Shown here piece after piece: positions 1 to 9,537 of a stretch of DNA of 64,000 nt. Within the stretch, counting starts at the first letter, position 1. Each line of letters starts with the position of its first letter. The stretch lies in assembly GCA_026985055.1 (NCBI GenBank), contig JALSQZ010000013.1, positions 181,732-245,731 of the forward strand, in the 5' to 3' direction. The DNA is from Sedimenticola sp. GTDB lineage: Bacteria; Pseudomonadota; Gammaproteobacteria; Chromatiales; Chromatiaceae. The position numbers and the translations under genes are program-made. The notes beneath the pieces are model-generated. The model worked only from the letters and a program-made list of their open reading frames with translations, was not told the origin of the DNA and ran no database searches.

Positions 1-19
1 GTTTTTTCGAGATGCCCTT
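1..19. repeat. Interspersed repeat copy G (cut by window edge)
   Basis: The first bases read TTTTTCGAGATGCCCTTT, the reverse complement of the left end of the full repeat copy near 42278. Only the end is in the window. It is one of seven copies or fragments of the same family. Confidence 0.55.
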
Positions 20-171
20 TATATATAAGAGGTGTCTCCAAAGTTCGAGACGTGCTATTGCTCCTGCTGGTTTGCCGCTCATGGCAGCCAGCGGCAATAA
101 CTTGCCGTGTTGCCGTTGCCTGAGGCTATCTGTTAATCGCAACATATTGAAAATACGAAAAAAGTTGGTAT
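20..171. other. Intergenic region upstream of flgB, no gene seen
   Basis: No convincing reading frame. A short dyad GCCGCT...AGCGGC lies near 73-94. The useful signal here is the sigma-54 site at its right end. Confidence 0.5.
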
Positions 172-187
172 TGGCATGAATATCGCA
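172..187 (+). promoter_or_regulatory. Sigma-54 promoter of the flgB operon
   Basis: TGGCATG-N4-TCGCA fits the sigma-54 consensus TGGCACG-N4-TTGCW, with the GG and GC pairs 10 bases apart as required. It lies 35 bases before the flgB ATG. Expected activators are enhancer-binding proteins such as FleR, encoded in this window. Confidence 0.75.
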
Positions 188-221
188 TTGTAATTCTCGA
201 AGATTTAAGTTGGAGAGAAAC

Positions 222-617
222 ATGCCGCTATCATTCGATTCTGCTCTGGGTATACATGTCAAGGCGCTTGAAGTGCGTGGCAAACGTACCGAACTTCTGG
301 CGTCCAATATTGCGAATGCGGATACTCCCGGCTACAAGGCCCGGGATATCGATTTCCGTGCAGTGCTGTCGAATGCCCGTAATCAAACGGGTTTTCACCT
401 GCGCAGTACCAACGAACGGCATATTGCCGCGGGAAACGATTCCGTTTCCTCATCTCTTCTCTACCGTGTCCCACTGCATCCTTCCCTGGACGGAAACACC
501 GTGGATGGGCAGATGGAAAAGGCTGAGTTTTCCGAAAACGCCCTGCGCTATCAGGCCAGCCTGACATTTCTGGATCGCAAATTCAAAGGGCTGATTGGCG
601 CCCTCAAGGGAGAATAG
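222..617 (+). CDS. flgB: Flagellar basal-body rod protein FlgB
   Basis: FlgB forms the proximal rod of the basal body in the periplasm. The 131-residue product has the rod-family N-terminal signature with LLASNIANADTPGYKARDIDF near residues 25-46, and family-typical length. I chose the ATG at 222 because GGAGAG lies 5 bases upstream; an in-frame TTG at 210 would sit before that ribosome site. It is the first gene of the flgBCDEFGHIJ run and is preceded by a sigma-54 promoter. flgC follows after 2 bases. Confidence 0.95.
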   Translation: MPLSFDSALGIHVKALEVRGKRTELLASNIANADTPGYKARDIDFRAVLSNARNQTGFHLRSTNERHIAAGNDSVSSSLLYRVPLHPSLDGNTVDGQMEKAEFSENALRYQASLTFLDRKFKGLIGALKGE

Positions 618-619
618 AC

Positions 620-1033
620 ATGGCTCTCTACGACGTATTTCGTATATCCGGTTCCGCGCTCAGCGCCCAGTCCGTGCGTCTGAATACGGTTTCCAGCAAT
701 CTTGCCAATGCGGATTCCGTAAGTGACAGCCCGGAGAAGGCCTACCGGGCCCGCGAGCCGGTATTTGCCGCGGTGCTTTCAGCGCTGGATGCCAGTCAGG
801 CGTCGGTGGGGGTAAGGGTCGCGGGCATCGTCGAAAGCCAGCAGGAAATTCCCCGCGACTACATGCCGGATCATCCGCTGGCGGATCGGGATGGCTATGT
901 TTACAAATCCAATGTCAATACCGTGGAAGAGATGGCCAATATGATTTCTGCATCCCGTACCTACCAGAACAATATTGAAGTATTGAACACTTCCAAACAG
1001 CTTCTGCTGAAGACATTGAATCTGGGCCGCTAG
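620..1033 (+). CDS. flgC: Flagellar basal-body rod protein FlgC
   Basis: FlgC is a proximal rod subunit exported by the flagellar type III system. The 137-residue product shows the conserved N-terminal pattern RLNTVSSNLANADS and a C-terminal helix (VNTVEEMANMISASRTYQNN) shared by rod and hook proteins. It starts 2 bases after flgB and ends 14 bases before flgD, so it is in the same transcript. Confidence 0.96.
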   Translation: MALYDVFRISGSALSAQSVRLNTVSSNLANADSVSDSPEKAYRAREPVFAAVLSALDASQASVGVRVAGIVESQQEIPRDYMPDHPLADRDGYVYKSNVNTVEEMANMISASRTYQNNIEVLNTSKQLLLKTLNLGR

Positions 1034-1047
1034 GAGGAGTATCGGAA

Positions 1048-1716
1048 ATGATAAACGATGTATCCAATCCGGACCTGGGAGCAATGCAGGCAGCACCCGA
1101 GAGCACGGGCCGGCCCAGTTCCGACATGGGGCAGGCGGATTTTCTGGAACTCATGCTGGCGCAGATGAAAAACCAGGATCCGACCAAGCCACTCGATCCC
1201 AATGATTTCATGAGCCAATTGGCCCAGTTTTCCACCGTCAACGGAATCGAGGAGCTGAAACAGTCTTTTGATAATCTGGCAAACATTCTTGTTTCCGATC
1301 AGTCACTCAAAGCGGCTGCCCTGGTGGGGCACGAAGTGATGATGCCGGGGAACAGCGCATTTCTCGAAGAAGGCGGGGATGTTGCCGGGCAGGTTCTTCT
1401 CAATGACAGCGTCACGGACATGAATATCAAGATCTATGACGCACAAGGATCACTGGTTCGCACCATTCCCATGTCTGCCCAGGGAGCTGGTCTGGTGCAG
1501 TTCAAATGGGATGGATTCATGGAAAGTGGTGATCCGGCCTCTCCCGGCAACTACAAGATCATAGCTGAGGTACTGGTTGGCGACACGGTGCAGGAAGCAG
1601 CGCTGGAACTCCGCGCCCAGGTACAAAGTGTCAGCCTGAGTCCCTATGGGGGCATTTTGTTGAATCTGGACAATGGATCCTCAGTGCCATGGGAATCCAT
1701 CCAGACCATCATGTAA
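1048..1716 (+). CDS. flgD: Hook-capping protein FlgD
   Basis: FlgD is the scaffold that caps the growing hook and is needed for FlgE assembly. The 222-residue protein has the N-terminal FlgD domain with QADFLELMLAQMKNQDPTKP near residues 30-49 and a C-terminal FlgD Ig-like/tudor region. TAGGAGGAG upstream is a strong ribosome site for the ATG at 1048. It lies between flgC and flgE as in most gammaproteobacteria. Confidence 0.95.
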   Translation: MINDVSNPDLGAMQAAPESTGRPSSDMGQADFLELMLAQMKNQDPTKPLDPNDFMSQLAQFSTVNGIEELKQSFDNLANILVSDQSLKAAALVGHEVMMPGNSAFLEEGGDVAGQVLLNDSVTDMNIKIYDAQGSLVRTIPMSAQGAGLVQFKWDGFMESGDPASPGNYKIIAEVLVGDTVQEAALELRAQVQSVSLSPYGGILLNLDNGSSVPWESIQTIM

Positions 1717-1750
1717 CGATTTACAGAAAACAGAGAAAGGAGAAAAAATC

Positions 1751-2977
1751 ATGTCATTCAATACAGCACTGAGCGGGATCCGGGCGGCTTCCGGTGATCT
1801 CGGCATCATCGGCAACAATATTGCAAACGCAAACACCACGGGTTTCAAAGGCTCCCGCGCCGTGTTTGGCGATGTGTATGCGGCCAGCCTGATGGGAGCG
1901 CCGGGTACCGCCATTGGTCAGGGCGTTCGTCTCAAGGGGGCGGCGCAGATGTTCGGCCAGGGCAATATCGCATTTACCGGTAATGCCATGGATCTGGCCA
2001 TCAACGGCCGGGGATTTTTCCAGCTCGCGGATACGGGAGGCGCCACGGTATATACACGGGCAGGCAATTTCCATCTGGATCGTGATGGCTATGTAGTAAA
2101 CAGTGAAGGCTTGTATCTGATGGCACGTTCCGCAGATACCAATGGCGCGATCACTGGTGGCGTATCGCCGCTGCAGATCGACACTTCCTATGCGGATCCC
2201 AATCCCACTACCACTCTGAATGCCAACATCAATTTTGATTCTCGCGCCGGGGAGACAGACAGTTCCTGGGCTTTGATCGGCGGCGTGCCTGATCCCGCCG
2301 GATACAACTCCACCACAACCACATCTGTGTATGACAGCCAGGGAAATCCCCACGACATCACCCTGTATTACAGCAAGCAGGATCCGGCTACCAATCCCAA
2401 TACCTGGACAGTTCGCACCATGATAGACGGGGTGGTGCAGGATACCAGCACGGTAACCTTCAATGATGATGGTTCTTTCAACAGCCCGCCCAACATCACC
2501 CTGACCTGGAACCCTTCCGGTGGCGCCACCCCAGGCCAGACCATCACCATCGACCTGTCCAAGAGCACCCAGTACGGAAGTGATTTTGCGGTCAACTCCA
2601 TTTATCAGGATGGCTTCTCCACCGGCCAGATACTGGGAGTGGATATCGACCAGGAGGGAACCGTGTTCGCCCGCTATACCAACGGTCAGTCCCGCAGCAT
2701 TGGACAGGTAGTGCTGGCCAATTTTGCCAATGAGCAGGGGCTGCAACCTTTGGGAGACACCAACTGGGCCAATACCTTTGCTTCCGGTCCTCCGGTAGTG
2801 GGCTCTCCAGGCACATCCGGCCTGGGTCTGATCCAGTCCGGCGCACTGGAAGAGTCCAATGTGGATCTCACGGAGCAGCTGGTGAAGATGATCGTTGCCC
2901 AGCGTAACTTCCAGGCCAATGCCCAGACCATTCAGACGGAAGACACGGTCACCCAGACCATCATCAATCTGCGCTGA
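1751..2977 (+). CDS. flgE: Flagellar hook protein FlgE
   Basis: FlgE polymerises into the extracellular hook. The 408-residue product begins MSFNTALSGIRAASGDLGII, has the rod/hook signature GNNIANANTTGFKGSR, and ends in the conserved helix TEQLVKMIVAQRNFQANAQT. The start at 1751 follows AAAGGAG; the open frame runs further 5 prime into flgD, but that extension lacks a ribosome site. The middle region is the surface-exposed, variable part. Confidence 0.96.
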   Translation: MSFNTALSGIRAASGDLGIIGNNIANANTTGFKGSRAVFGDVYAASLMGAPGTAIGQGVRLKGAAQMFGQGNIAFTGNAMDLAINGRGFFQLADTGGATVYTRAGNFHLDRDGYVVNSEGLYLMARSADTNGAITGGVSPLQIDTSYADPNPTTTLNANINFDSRAGETDSSWALIGGVPDPAGYNSTTTTSVYDSQGNPHDITLYYSKQDPATNPNTWTVRTMIDGVVQDTSTVTFNDDGSFNSPPNITLTWNPSGGATPGQTITIDLSKSTQYGSDFAVNSIYQDGFSTGQILGVDIDQEGTVFARYTNGQSRSIGQVVLANFANEQGLQPLGDTNWANTFASGPPVVGSPGTSGLGLIQSGALEESNVDLTEQLVKMIVAQRNFQANAQTIQTEDTVTQTIINLR

Positions 2978-2992
2978 TACAGGTAAGCTGAT

Positions 2993-3733
2993 ATGGATCG
3001 CATGCTCTACATCGCCATGACCGGGGGCCGGGAGATCATGAACTCCCAGGCCGTGAATACCAATAATCTGGCGAACGCAAGCACTACCGGGTTTCGCGCG
3101 GATCTGGAGTCGTTCACCAGCATTCCCGTCTGGGGGGATGTGCATCCCGACCGGGTCTATGCCGCGGCGGAAGGCATGGGCGTGGACCTCAGCGGGGGCG
3201 CCATACGGAGTACCGGCAGGGATCTGGATGTCGCCATCAAGGGTGATGGCTGGATCGCTGTCCAGGCTCCCGATGGTTCCGAGGCCTACACCCGTGCGGG
3301 GGATCTCCGGGTGGATGCGTTTGGCATTCTGACCACCGGAGCCGGTTATCCGGTGCTGGGTGAAGGCGGCCCCATTGCCGTTCCCCCCAATGGCAAACTG
3401 ACCATTGGCGCTGACGGAACCATAACAGTGCAACCGCTGGGGCAGGGGGCGAATGCCCTGGCCATCGTGGATCGAATCAAACTGGTGAATCCTCCCGGCA
3501 GCGCCCTGATCAAGGGCGAGGAAGGCCTGATGCGGATGCCTGGCGGCGGTCAGGCAGAGGCAGATGCGGGCGTTACCCTTGCCTCGGGAGCCCTGGAATC
3601 GAGCAATGTGAATGCTGTGGAGTCCATGGTGCGCATGATTGAACTGGCGCGACAGTTCGAAATGCAGGTGAAGATGATGAAAACCGCGGAAGACAACGAC
3701 CGGGCGGCGGCAAAGCTCATGAGCATGAGTTGA
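2993..3733 (+). CDS. flgF: Flagellar basal-body rod protein FlgF
   Basis: FlgF is a rod subunit. The 246-residue protein starts MDRMLYIAMTGGREIMNSQA, the usual FlgF opening, then [17 protein letters not shown] near residues 22-38. The C-terminus has the helix SSNVNAVESMVRMIELARQF. It lies 15 bases after flgE with only a weak ribosome site, which suggests translational coupling or lower expression. Confidence 0.95.
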   Translation: MDRMLYIAMTGGREIMNSQAVNTNNLANASTTGFRADLESFTSIPVWGDVHPDRVYAAAEGMGVDLSGGAIRSTGRDLDVAIKGDGWIAVQAPDGSEAYTRAGDLRVDAFGILTTGAGYPVLGEGGPIAVPPNGKLTIGADGTITVQPLGQGANALAIVDRIKLVNPPGSALIKGEEGLMRMPGGGQAEADAGVTLASGALESSNVNAVESMVRMIELARQFEMQVKMMKTAEDNDRAAAKLMSMS

Positions 3734-3774
3734 TCCATCCACCCTTGTAGTGAATGTAACAAAGGAGAAAGAAA

Positions 3775-4560
3775 ATGAATCCCGCACTCTGGATAGCAAA
3801 AACCGGTCTCGAAGCGCAACAGACCCGCATGGCCAATATTTCCAACAATCTGGCGAATGCTTCCACGACCGGTTTCAAACGGTCGCGGGCGGTGTTTTCC
3901 GATCTGCTCTATCAGAATCTGGCGCAGGTGGGCGCGCAGTCCTCCCAGGATACTCAGCTGCCATCCGGTCTGAATCTGGGAACGGGCGTGCGCACCGTTG
4001 CTACGGAAAAGCTTTTTACCCAGGGCAATATCGTGCAGACCGGTAATGCCCTGGATGTCGCCATCCAGGGCAGAGGATTCATGCAGGTTCTCATGCCGGA
4101 TGGTTCCCTCGCCTACAGCAGGGATGGCACCATGCAAATGGATGCCCAGGGTCAGCTGGTGACTTCCATGGGATATCTCATACAGCCAGGCATCAGTATT
4201 CCGGACAATGCCCAGAGTATCACTATCGGTTCTGATGGCACGGTATCGGTTGTTACCGCAGGCAATGCTACGCCCACCCAGGTAGGGAATATTCAGCTGG
4301 CGGATTTCATCAATCCTTCCGGATTGCAGGCCGTGGGTGACAATCTCTTTGTCGAATCCGGTTCCAGTGGCGCACCCCAGGTGGGCACGCCGGGACTCAA
4401 TGGCCTGGGCACTCTAATTCAGGGTTCTCTGGAAAGTTCCAATGTGAATACCGTGGAAGAACTGGTTAACATGATCGAAACCCAGCGCGCCTATGAAATG
4501 AATTCCAAGGCCATTTCCACCGCAGATCAGATGCTGCAATACGTCAGCAACAACCTCTAG
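3775..4560 (+). CDS. flgG: Flagellar distal rod protein FlgG
   Basis: FlgG builds the distal rod through the P and L rings. The 261-residue product begins [20 protein letters not shown] and has [19 protein letters not shown]. Family members are 260-262 residues, so it is full length. It has a strong ribosome site (AAAGGAG). The C-terminal helix [20 protein letters not shown] is highly conserved. Confidence 0.97.
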   Translation: MNPALWIAKTGLEAQQTRMANISNNLANASTTGFKRSRAVFSDLLYQNLAQVGAQSSQDTQLPSGLNLGTGVRTVATEKLFTQGNIVQTGNALDVAIQGRGFMQVLMPDGSLAYSRDGTMQMDAQGQLVTSMGYLIQPGISIPDNAQSITIGSDGTVSVVTAGNATPTQVGNIQLADFINPSGLQAVGDNLFVESGSSGAPQVGTPGLNGLGTLIQGSLESSNVNTVEELVNMIETQRAYEMNSKAISTADQMLQYVSNNL

Positions 4561-4573
4561 GAGTAGCCAGGCC

Positions 4574-5251
4574 ATGATTTCAAGCGCAAGACAGGATTTC
4601 TCGCTGATCATTGTGCTGTTCGTGCTGGCGCTGGTTCTTTCCGGGTGTTCCACGCCGAAGATGGGAGAAAACAGCTATCAGGCCACCCAGCCGGTGTATG
4701 TCGTCCAGCCACCCGCAACTACGGGAGCCATCTATCAGGCAAGTACGTCCATGTCGCTGTTTGAAGACATCAAGGCCAAACATGTAGGTGACATCCTTAC
4801 CATTGTCCTGAATGAAAAGACCAATGCGGAAAAGCGGGCCGATACCACCGTGGACAAGTCTTCTGAAACGGGGATAGGGGTGCCCAAGCTGTTTGGCCAG
4901 ACAGTACCGGAGCTGGAGAACAGTATCAATGCCGGACACAAGTTCGAGACGGCAGGCGACAGCAAGCAGAGCAACAAGCTCGAAGGCAGCATTACGGTTA
5001 CCGTGGCGGCAGTGCTGGCCAATGGCAATCTCGTTGTACAGGGAGAAAAGTGGATCACCATCAATCATGGTAAGGAATTCATTCGCATTCGTGGCATCGT
5101 GCGACCCATGGATATTGGCCCGGACAACAGCGTTTCCTCTACCAAGGTGGCGAATGCCCAGATTCTTTACAGTGGCAAGGGGACACTGGCGCGGGCCAAC
5201 AAGCCCGGCTGGCTGACAGAATTTTTCCTCAGTCCCCTGATGCCATTCTGA
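4574..5251 (+). CDS. flgH: Flagellar L-ring lipoprotein FlgH
   Basis: FlgH forms the outer-membrane L-ring bushing. The 225-residue product has an N-terminal hydrophobic segment (residues 11-24) ending in a lipobox LSGC with Cys25 as the likely lipidated residue. The mature part has the FlgH features GDILTIVLNEKT and KEFIRIRGIVRPMDI. TAGGAG stands 11 bases before the ATG. It is followed by flgI, its P-ring partner. Confidence 0.96.
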   Translation: MISSARQDFSLIIVLFVLALVLSGCSTPKMGENSYQATQPVYVVQPPATTGAIYQASTSMSLFEDIKAKHVGDILTIVLNEKTNAEKRADTTVDKSSETGIGVPKLFGQTVPELENSINAGHKFETAGDSKQSNKLEGSITVTVAAVLANGNLVVQGEKWITINHGKEFIRIRGIVRPMDIGPDNSVSSTKVANAQILYSGKGTLARANKPGWLTEFFLSPLMPF

Positions 5252-5266
5252 GCAGGTACGAAACTC

Positions 5267-6379
5267 ATGAAAAAGCTGAAAACAGGAGTCATGACATTCT
5301 TTCTCGCGTTGCTGATGACATCACCGTTGCGCGCAGAGAGAATCAAGGATCTTACCTCCATAGCCGGTGTCCGTGAGAACCAGCTGGTGGGATATGGGTT
5401 GGTAGTAGGCCTGGATGGTACTGGAGACAAGACCAGCCAGACCCAGTTTACCGCACAAAGTCTCAAAAGCATGCTGGCGCAACTGGGTGTGGTGGTGCCC
5501 CCCGGAGTCAATCCGAAACCAAAGAATGTCGCCGCAGTAATGATCAGCGCCAATCTGCCGCCTTTTGCCAAACCCGGCCAGGCCATAGATGTCACGGTTT
5601 CCTCTCTGGGCAATGCCAAGAGTCTGCGAGGTGGAACCCTGTTGATGGCTCCTCTGAAGGGTGCTGATGGAAATGTCTATGCCATAGCTCAGGGTAATCT
5701 GGTGGTGGGCGGTCTGGGTGTGGAAGGCAGCGATGGATCCAAGGTTACGATCAATATTCCCAGTGTCGGGCGCATTCCCAACGGCGCTACGGTAGAACGT
5801 TCAGTTCCCAGTCCATTTGCCGATGCGGAGCGTCTGATACTGAATCTGCACAATGCGGATTTCACCACTGCGCACAGAATCGTCAAGGCGATCAATGCCA
5901 TGATCGGCGAGGGCACCGCCAGAGCCCTGGATGGGGGCTCGGTAGAAGTCAGGGCGCCCCGGGATGCGGGACAGAAAGTGGGCTTTGTGTCCATTCTGGA
6001 AAATATCGTGTTGGAGCCGGGAGAGGCTGCAGCCCGGGTGGTAGTCAACTCTCGCACCGGTACCGTGGTCATCGGCAGTCATGTACGGGTCATGCCCGCG
6101 GCTGTGGCTCATGGGACTCTGATCGTGACTATCTCCGAGGATACTTCAGTAAGTCAGCCCGGTCCCTTTGCGCGGCGGGGATCAACGGAAGTGGTCACCC
6201 AGTCCAGTGTCCAGGTCGATCAGGAAGATGCACGCATGTTCCTGTTCAAGCCTGGTGTAAATCTCAACGATATCGTCGAGGCGGTAAATCGTGTTGGCGC
6301 CGCACCGGGGGATCTGGTGGCCATTCTGGAAGCGCTCAAGGAAGCAGGCGCCCTGCATGCGGAATTGATCATTATCTGA
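5267..6379 (+). CDS. flgI: Flagellar P-ring protein FlgI
   Basis: FlgI makes the periplasmic P ring around the rod. The 370-residue product has a signal peptide (about residues 1-24, ending LRAER) and the conserved start of the mature protein, [20 protein letters not shown]. Length matches the family. FlgI needs the chaperone FlgA, which is not encoded in this window and may lie upstream of its left edge. Confidence 0.96.
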   Translation: MKKLKTGVMTFFLALLMTSPLRAERIKDLTSIAGVRENQLVGYGLVVGLDGTGDKTSQTQFTAQSLKSMLAQLGVVVPPGVNPKPKNVAAVMISANLPPFAKPGQAIDVTVSSLGNAKSLRGGTLLMAPLKGADGNVYAIAQGNLVVGGLGVEGSDGSKVTINIPSVGRIPNGATVERSVPSPFADAERLILNLHNADFTTAHRIVKAINAMIGEGTARALDGGSVEVRAPRDAGQKVGFVSILENIVLEPGEAAARVVVNSRTGTVVIGSHVRVMPAAVAHGTLIVTISEDTSVSQPGPFARRGSTEVVTQSSVQVDQEDARMFLFKPGVNLNDIVEAVNRVGAAPGDLVAILEALKEAGALHAELIII

Positions 6380-6391
6380 TGGTGGGTGAGC

Positions 6392-7333
6392 ATGAATACG
6401 CCTCTGAACAATGCCGGCATCTACACCAGCTTCAGCGGGCTGACGGAGCTCAAGGCCGGCGCGCGCAAGCAATCGCCGGAAGCGCGCAAGGAAGTGGCGC
6501 GCCAATTCGAGGCCATGTTCATACAGATCATGCTCAAGTCCATGCGTGAAGCCTCGGAACCCGGAATTGATGGAGAAGGCGAACAGGTTCGCTTCTACCA
6601 GGAGATGTTCGATCAGCAGATTGCCCTGGATCTGGCTCGCAACAAGAGTATGGGCCTGGCGGACAGCTTTGAGCGTCAGCTTCAGCCAGCGGCCAGTGCA
6701 GAGACATCAGTCTCCCTGCCATCACGGGGGACGTTCATTGCGCCGCGACCTGAAATGTCATCACGTCAGCCGGATAAACAGAATGAACCAGCCGGGCCAA
6801 CCAGGGAAACCGGGGCTACAAGGGAAACCGCCTCGTCCTCCTGGATGCCGGCCGATCCTGAAGAATTCGTTCGTCGTTTGTGGCCTGCGGCGCGCAAGGT
6901 AGCGGAAAGCCTGGGATTGATGCCGGAGGTTCTGGTCGCCCAGGCGGCACTGGAAACCGGATGGGGGAAAAGCATGCCCGCTGACCGGCAAGGGAGCAGC
7001 ATGAATCTGTTTGGAATCAAGGCGGATGGCGGATGGAAAGGAAGGAGTGTTGGAGTATCAACCATGGAATACCGGCAGGGAAGCATGCTCAGAGAACGCG
7101 CAGAATTCCGCTCTTATGATTCTCCGGAAGCCAGCATGGAGGACTATGCCCGTTTCCTGCAGGAAAATCCCCGCTACCGGCAGGCGCTGGAAAATACTGG
7201 TGATTCCCTGCGCTACCTGCAGGAATTGCAGAAAGCAGGATATGCCACCGATCCGGATTATGCCGGAAAAATACACGCCATCATGAACAGTGAACGGTTC
7301 AACGGCATAGTGGACGGGTTGCGTGCCGGATAA
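6392..7333 (+). CDS. flgJ: Peptidoglycan hydrolase and rod cap FlgJ
   Basis: FlgJ caps the rod and locally cuts peptidoglycan. The roughly 313-residue protein has the N-terminal rod-cap domain (about 20-100, with FEAMFIQIMLKSMREAS), a low-complexity linker, and a C-terminal N-acetylglucosaminidase domain with VAQAALETGWGKS and MNLFGIKADGGW, including the expected catalytic Glu region. The bifunctional form is typical of beta- and gammaproteobacteria. Start could be GTG 6386 or ATG 6392; I prefer 6392 for spacing to GGTGGG. Confidence 0.94.
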   Translation: MNTPLNNAGIYTSFSGLTELKAGARKQSPEARKEVARQFEAMFIQIMLKSMREASEPGIDGEGEQVRFYQEMFDQQIALDLARNKSMGLADSFERQLQPAASAETSVSLPSRGTFIAPRPEMSSRQPDKQNEPAGPTRETGATRETASSSWMPADPEEFVRRLWPAARKVAESLGLMPEVLVAQAALETGWGKSMPADRQGSSMNLFGIKADGGWKGRSVGVSTMEYRQGSMLRERAEFRSYDSPEASMEDYARFLQENPRYRQALENTGDSLRYLQELQKAGYATDPDYAGKIHAIMNSERFNGIVDGLRAG

Positions 7334-7353
7334 TCGCATTTTCCGGTTCCGGG

Positions 7354-7385
7354 GTTGAAAAAGTCCAGGAAAGGACTTTTTCAAC
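7354..7385. repeat. Interspersed repeat copy A, perfect hairpin
   Basis: GTTGAAAAAGTCC and GGACTTTTTCAAC form a perfect 13-bp stem around AGGAAA, followed by ATCC. It lies 20 bases after the flgJ stop and could also end transcription. The right end TTTTTCAACATCC is shared with copies B and E. Confidence 0.7.
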
Positions 7386-7392
7386 ATCCTGT

Positions 7393-7418
7393 TAAGTTAT
7401 CCGGATAGTTGCCGATAT
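7393..7418 (+). promoter_or_regulatory. Sigma-28 (FliA) promoter of flgK
   Basis: TAAG-N14-GCCGATAT matches the sigma-28 -35/-10 consensus (TAAA-N15-GCCGATAA) with one fewer spacer base. It lies about 140 bases before flgK. FliA itself is encoded at 39986-40720. A 6-bp hairpin (AAACCC/GGGTTT, 7496-7512) lies in the leader. Confidence 0.65.
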
Positions 7419-7558
7419 TGCTGATGGAGACATGTGAACGGGAGCCGTGTTCCGGCCATTGGCAGCCTGGATGAGGTTCTCGAAGTGTGCTGATCAAACC
7501 CGTAAAGGGTTTCCCGGCACCTGACAAAGACTCCACAATACACAACAGGAGAATACAA

Positions 7559-9532
7559 ATGGCCGGTGCAAGCAGTCTGCTCGGAATTGGAATATCCGCA
7601 TTGCAGGCATACCAGCGCTCGATGAATACCACGGGCCACAACATTGCCAATGCCAATACGCCGGGATACAGCCGGCAGCGGATCAATCTGACCTCCGCTC
7701 CTCCGCAGTTTTCCGGATATGGTTATGTGGGAACCGGTGTGCGTACCGGTTCGGTGCAACGCTTTTATGATGCGTTCATCGGCAATCAGGTGCGAAGTTA
7801 CACTTCCTCCACCACGGAATTTTCCACCCTGCATCAATATGCCGCACAGATCGACAATGTGCTGGCGGATCCGGATGCAGGTCTGAGCACCGCCATGCAG
7901 CGATTCAACAATGCGGTCCAGGATCTTGCCAATGATCCGGGGTCCATGGCCGCCAGACAAGTGCTGGTCAGCGAAGGGAAGGGACTGGTGGATCGTTTCC
8001 ACAGCCTGGGAAACTGGCTCGACGACATGGATGCCCAGGTAAATGGTGAGTTGCAGGCGAGTGTCACCAATGTCAACCGCCTTGCTGCGAGCATCGCCGA
8101 TCTCAACGAGAAAATTGTTCTTGCTTATGGCGCGGGAGCCGGACAGCCACCAAATGATCTTCTGGATCAAAGGGACATGCTTATCCAGGAGTTGTCCGAA
8201 GAAGTCAATGTAAGCACACTAGAACAGGAAGACGGCGCAGTCAACATCATGATAGGCACCGGGCAGGCGCTGGTTGTTGGCAATACCAGCAATACTCTGG
8301 CCACCTACAAGGGGCCGGGTGTGCATGCGCCCTTGAAGATTGCCTTGCGTATAGGAGCAAACGGCAATGTTCCAATCACCGAGCAGCTTTCCGGCGGTAA
8401 GATTGGCGGCGTGCTGGGGTTTCGCGAGCGGGTGCTGGAGCCGGCGGCCAATGAGCTCGGCAGAACCGCCATTGGCCTGGCGCAGTTTTTTAATGAGCAG
8501 CATGAAAAAGGCGTGGACATCAATGGTCAGCTTGGCAGAGCCTTTTTCAGTTTTCCCGAGCCACAATGGGACAGCTACCCGGGGGTAAGCAGCAGCCTGT
8601 CGGTTTCCTGGGATGATATCGGCCAGGTTACTGGCGCCAATTACAAGCTGCAGTTCGATGGCAGCAACTGGGCCATGACACGCACGGATACTGGCGCTGC
8701 TGTCGCCATGAGCGGCTCCGGAACTGCGGCTGATCCATTCATCGTTGACGGTTTGCGTATCGTCGTGGATCCGGCCGCCGCGAGTGGCGACAGTTTTCTT
8801 GTGCAGCCCACCCGCCAGGGAGCCTCTTCCCTGCAAGCGCTCATCGACGATCCTGGTCTGATTTCTGCGGCCTATCCAGTGCTCGCCACGGAATCTCCTG
8901 CCAATACCGGCAATGGAAACATCAGCGTGCCGGAAATCACGGATATTGGCAATCCGGCTTTTCAGTCTTCTCCAGGAAGTCTTTCACCACCGCTGATGAT
9001 TCGCTTTACCAGTCCAACCAGCTATGAGATCTACGACAACAGCAATCCCGGTTCGCCGGCGCTGCTGGAATCCGTGAGCGGCTATGATCCCGCAGCAGGC
9101 GCCGATGTCTTTCCCACCCCTGGAGGGCTGGATTTCGGTTATCAGATTCATCTCAGTGGAGATCCTGCCGCTGGTGACGAGTTCAATATCGGCTATAACG
9201 GCAACGGAATCGGCGACAACAGGAACGCTGTGGCGCTCGGGCAGATATTGGGCGGAAAGATCATGGGAAATGGCACGGAGAGTCTTTCCGACGTTTATAA
9301 CAGCCTGGTGTCCGACGTGGGAACCACCACCCGGCAGGCAGATCTGGCGGAGCGTTCCCATGGGCAGTTGTTGCAACGTTCGCTGGATGCCCGGGATGCG
9401 GTTTCCGGAGTCAATCTCGATGAGGAGGCGGCCAACCTGGTTCGTTTCCAGCAGGCCTACCAGGCTGCGGCTCAGGTTATTGCGACAGCCAATGAAATGT
9501 TCGATACGCTGCTTGGTGCAGTGAGGAGATAA
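7559..9532 (+). CDS. flgK: Flagellar hook-associated protein 1 FlgK
   Basis: FlgK (HAP1) joins hook to filament. The 657-residue product has the classic N-terminus with MNTTGHNIANANTPGYSRQR near residues 22-41 and the C-terminal SGVNLDEEAANLVRFQQAYQ. The start at 7559 follows CAGGAG; the open frame extends upstream to 7487 without a ribosome site. It is longer than the 547-residue E. coli protein because of an enlarged middle region. A sigma-28 site lies upstream, and flgL follows after 5 bases. Confidence 0.95.
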   Translation: MAGASSLLGIGISALQAYQRSMNTTGHNIANANTPGYSRQRINLTSAPPQFSGYGYVGTGVRTGSVQRFYDAFIGNQVRSYTSSTTEFSTLHQYAAQIDNVLADPDAGLSTAMQRFNNAVQDLANDPGSMAARQVLVSEGKGLVDRFHSLGNWLDDMDAQVNGELQASVTNVNRLAASIADLNEKIVLAYGAGAGQPPNDLLDQRDMLIQELSEEVNVSTLEQEDGAVNIMIGTGQALVVGNTSNTLATYKGPGVHAPLKIALRIGANGNVPITEQLSGGKIGGVLGFRERVLEPAANELGRTAIGLAQFFNEQHEKGVDINGQLGRAFFSFPEPQWDSYPGVSSSLSVSWDDIGQVTGANYKLQFDGSNWAMTRTDTGAAVAMSGSGTAADPFIVDGLRIVVDPAAASGDSFLVQPTRQGASSLQALIDDPGLISAAYPVLATESPANTGNGNISVPEITDIGNPAFQSSPGSLSPPLMIRFTSPTSYEIYDNSNPGSPALLESVSGYDPAAGADVFPTPGGLDFGYQIHLSGDPAAGDEFNIGYNGNGIGDNRNAVALGQILGGKIMGNGTESLSDVYNSLVSDVGTTTRQADLAERSHGQLLQRSLDARDAVSGVNLDEEAANLVRFQQAYQAAAQVIATANEMFDTLLGAVRR

Positions 9533-9537
9533 GCGAA

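Noticed and set aside
206..231. Sigma-28-like TAAG-N14-GCCGCTAT overlapping the flgB start
   Set aside because: Its -10 half lies inside the flgB coding start, so it cannot give a full flgB mRNA. The sigma-54 site just upstream explains expression.
1754..3799. 681-codon open frame on the minus strand opposite flgE-flgF
   Set aside because: It mirrors the codon bias of the sense genes flgE and flgF and shows no domain or ribosome site. The same holds for long antisense frames at 35986-37287, 43447-44856 and 57760-59976.
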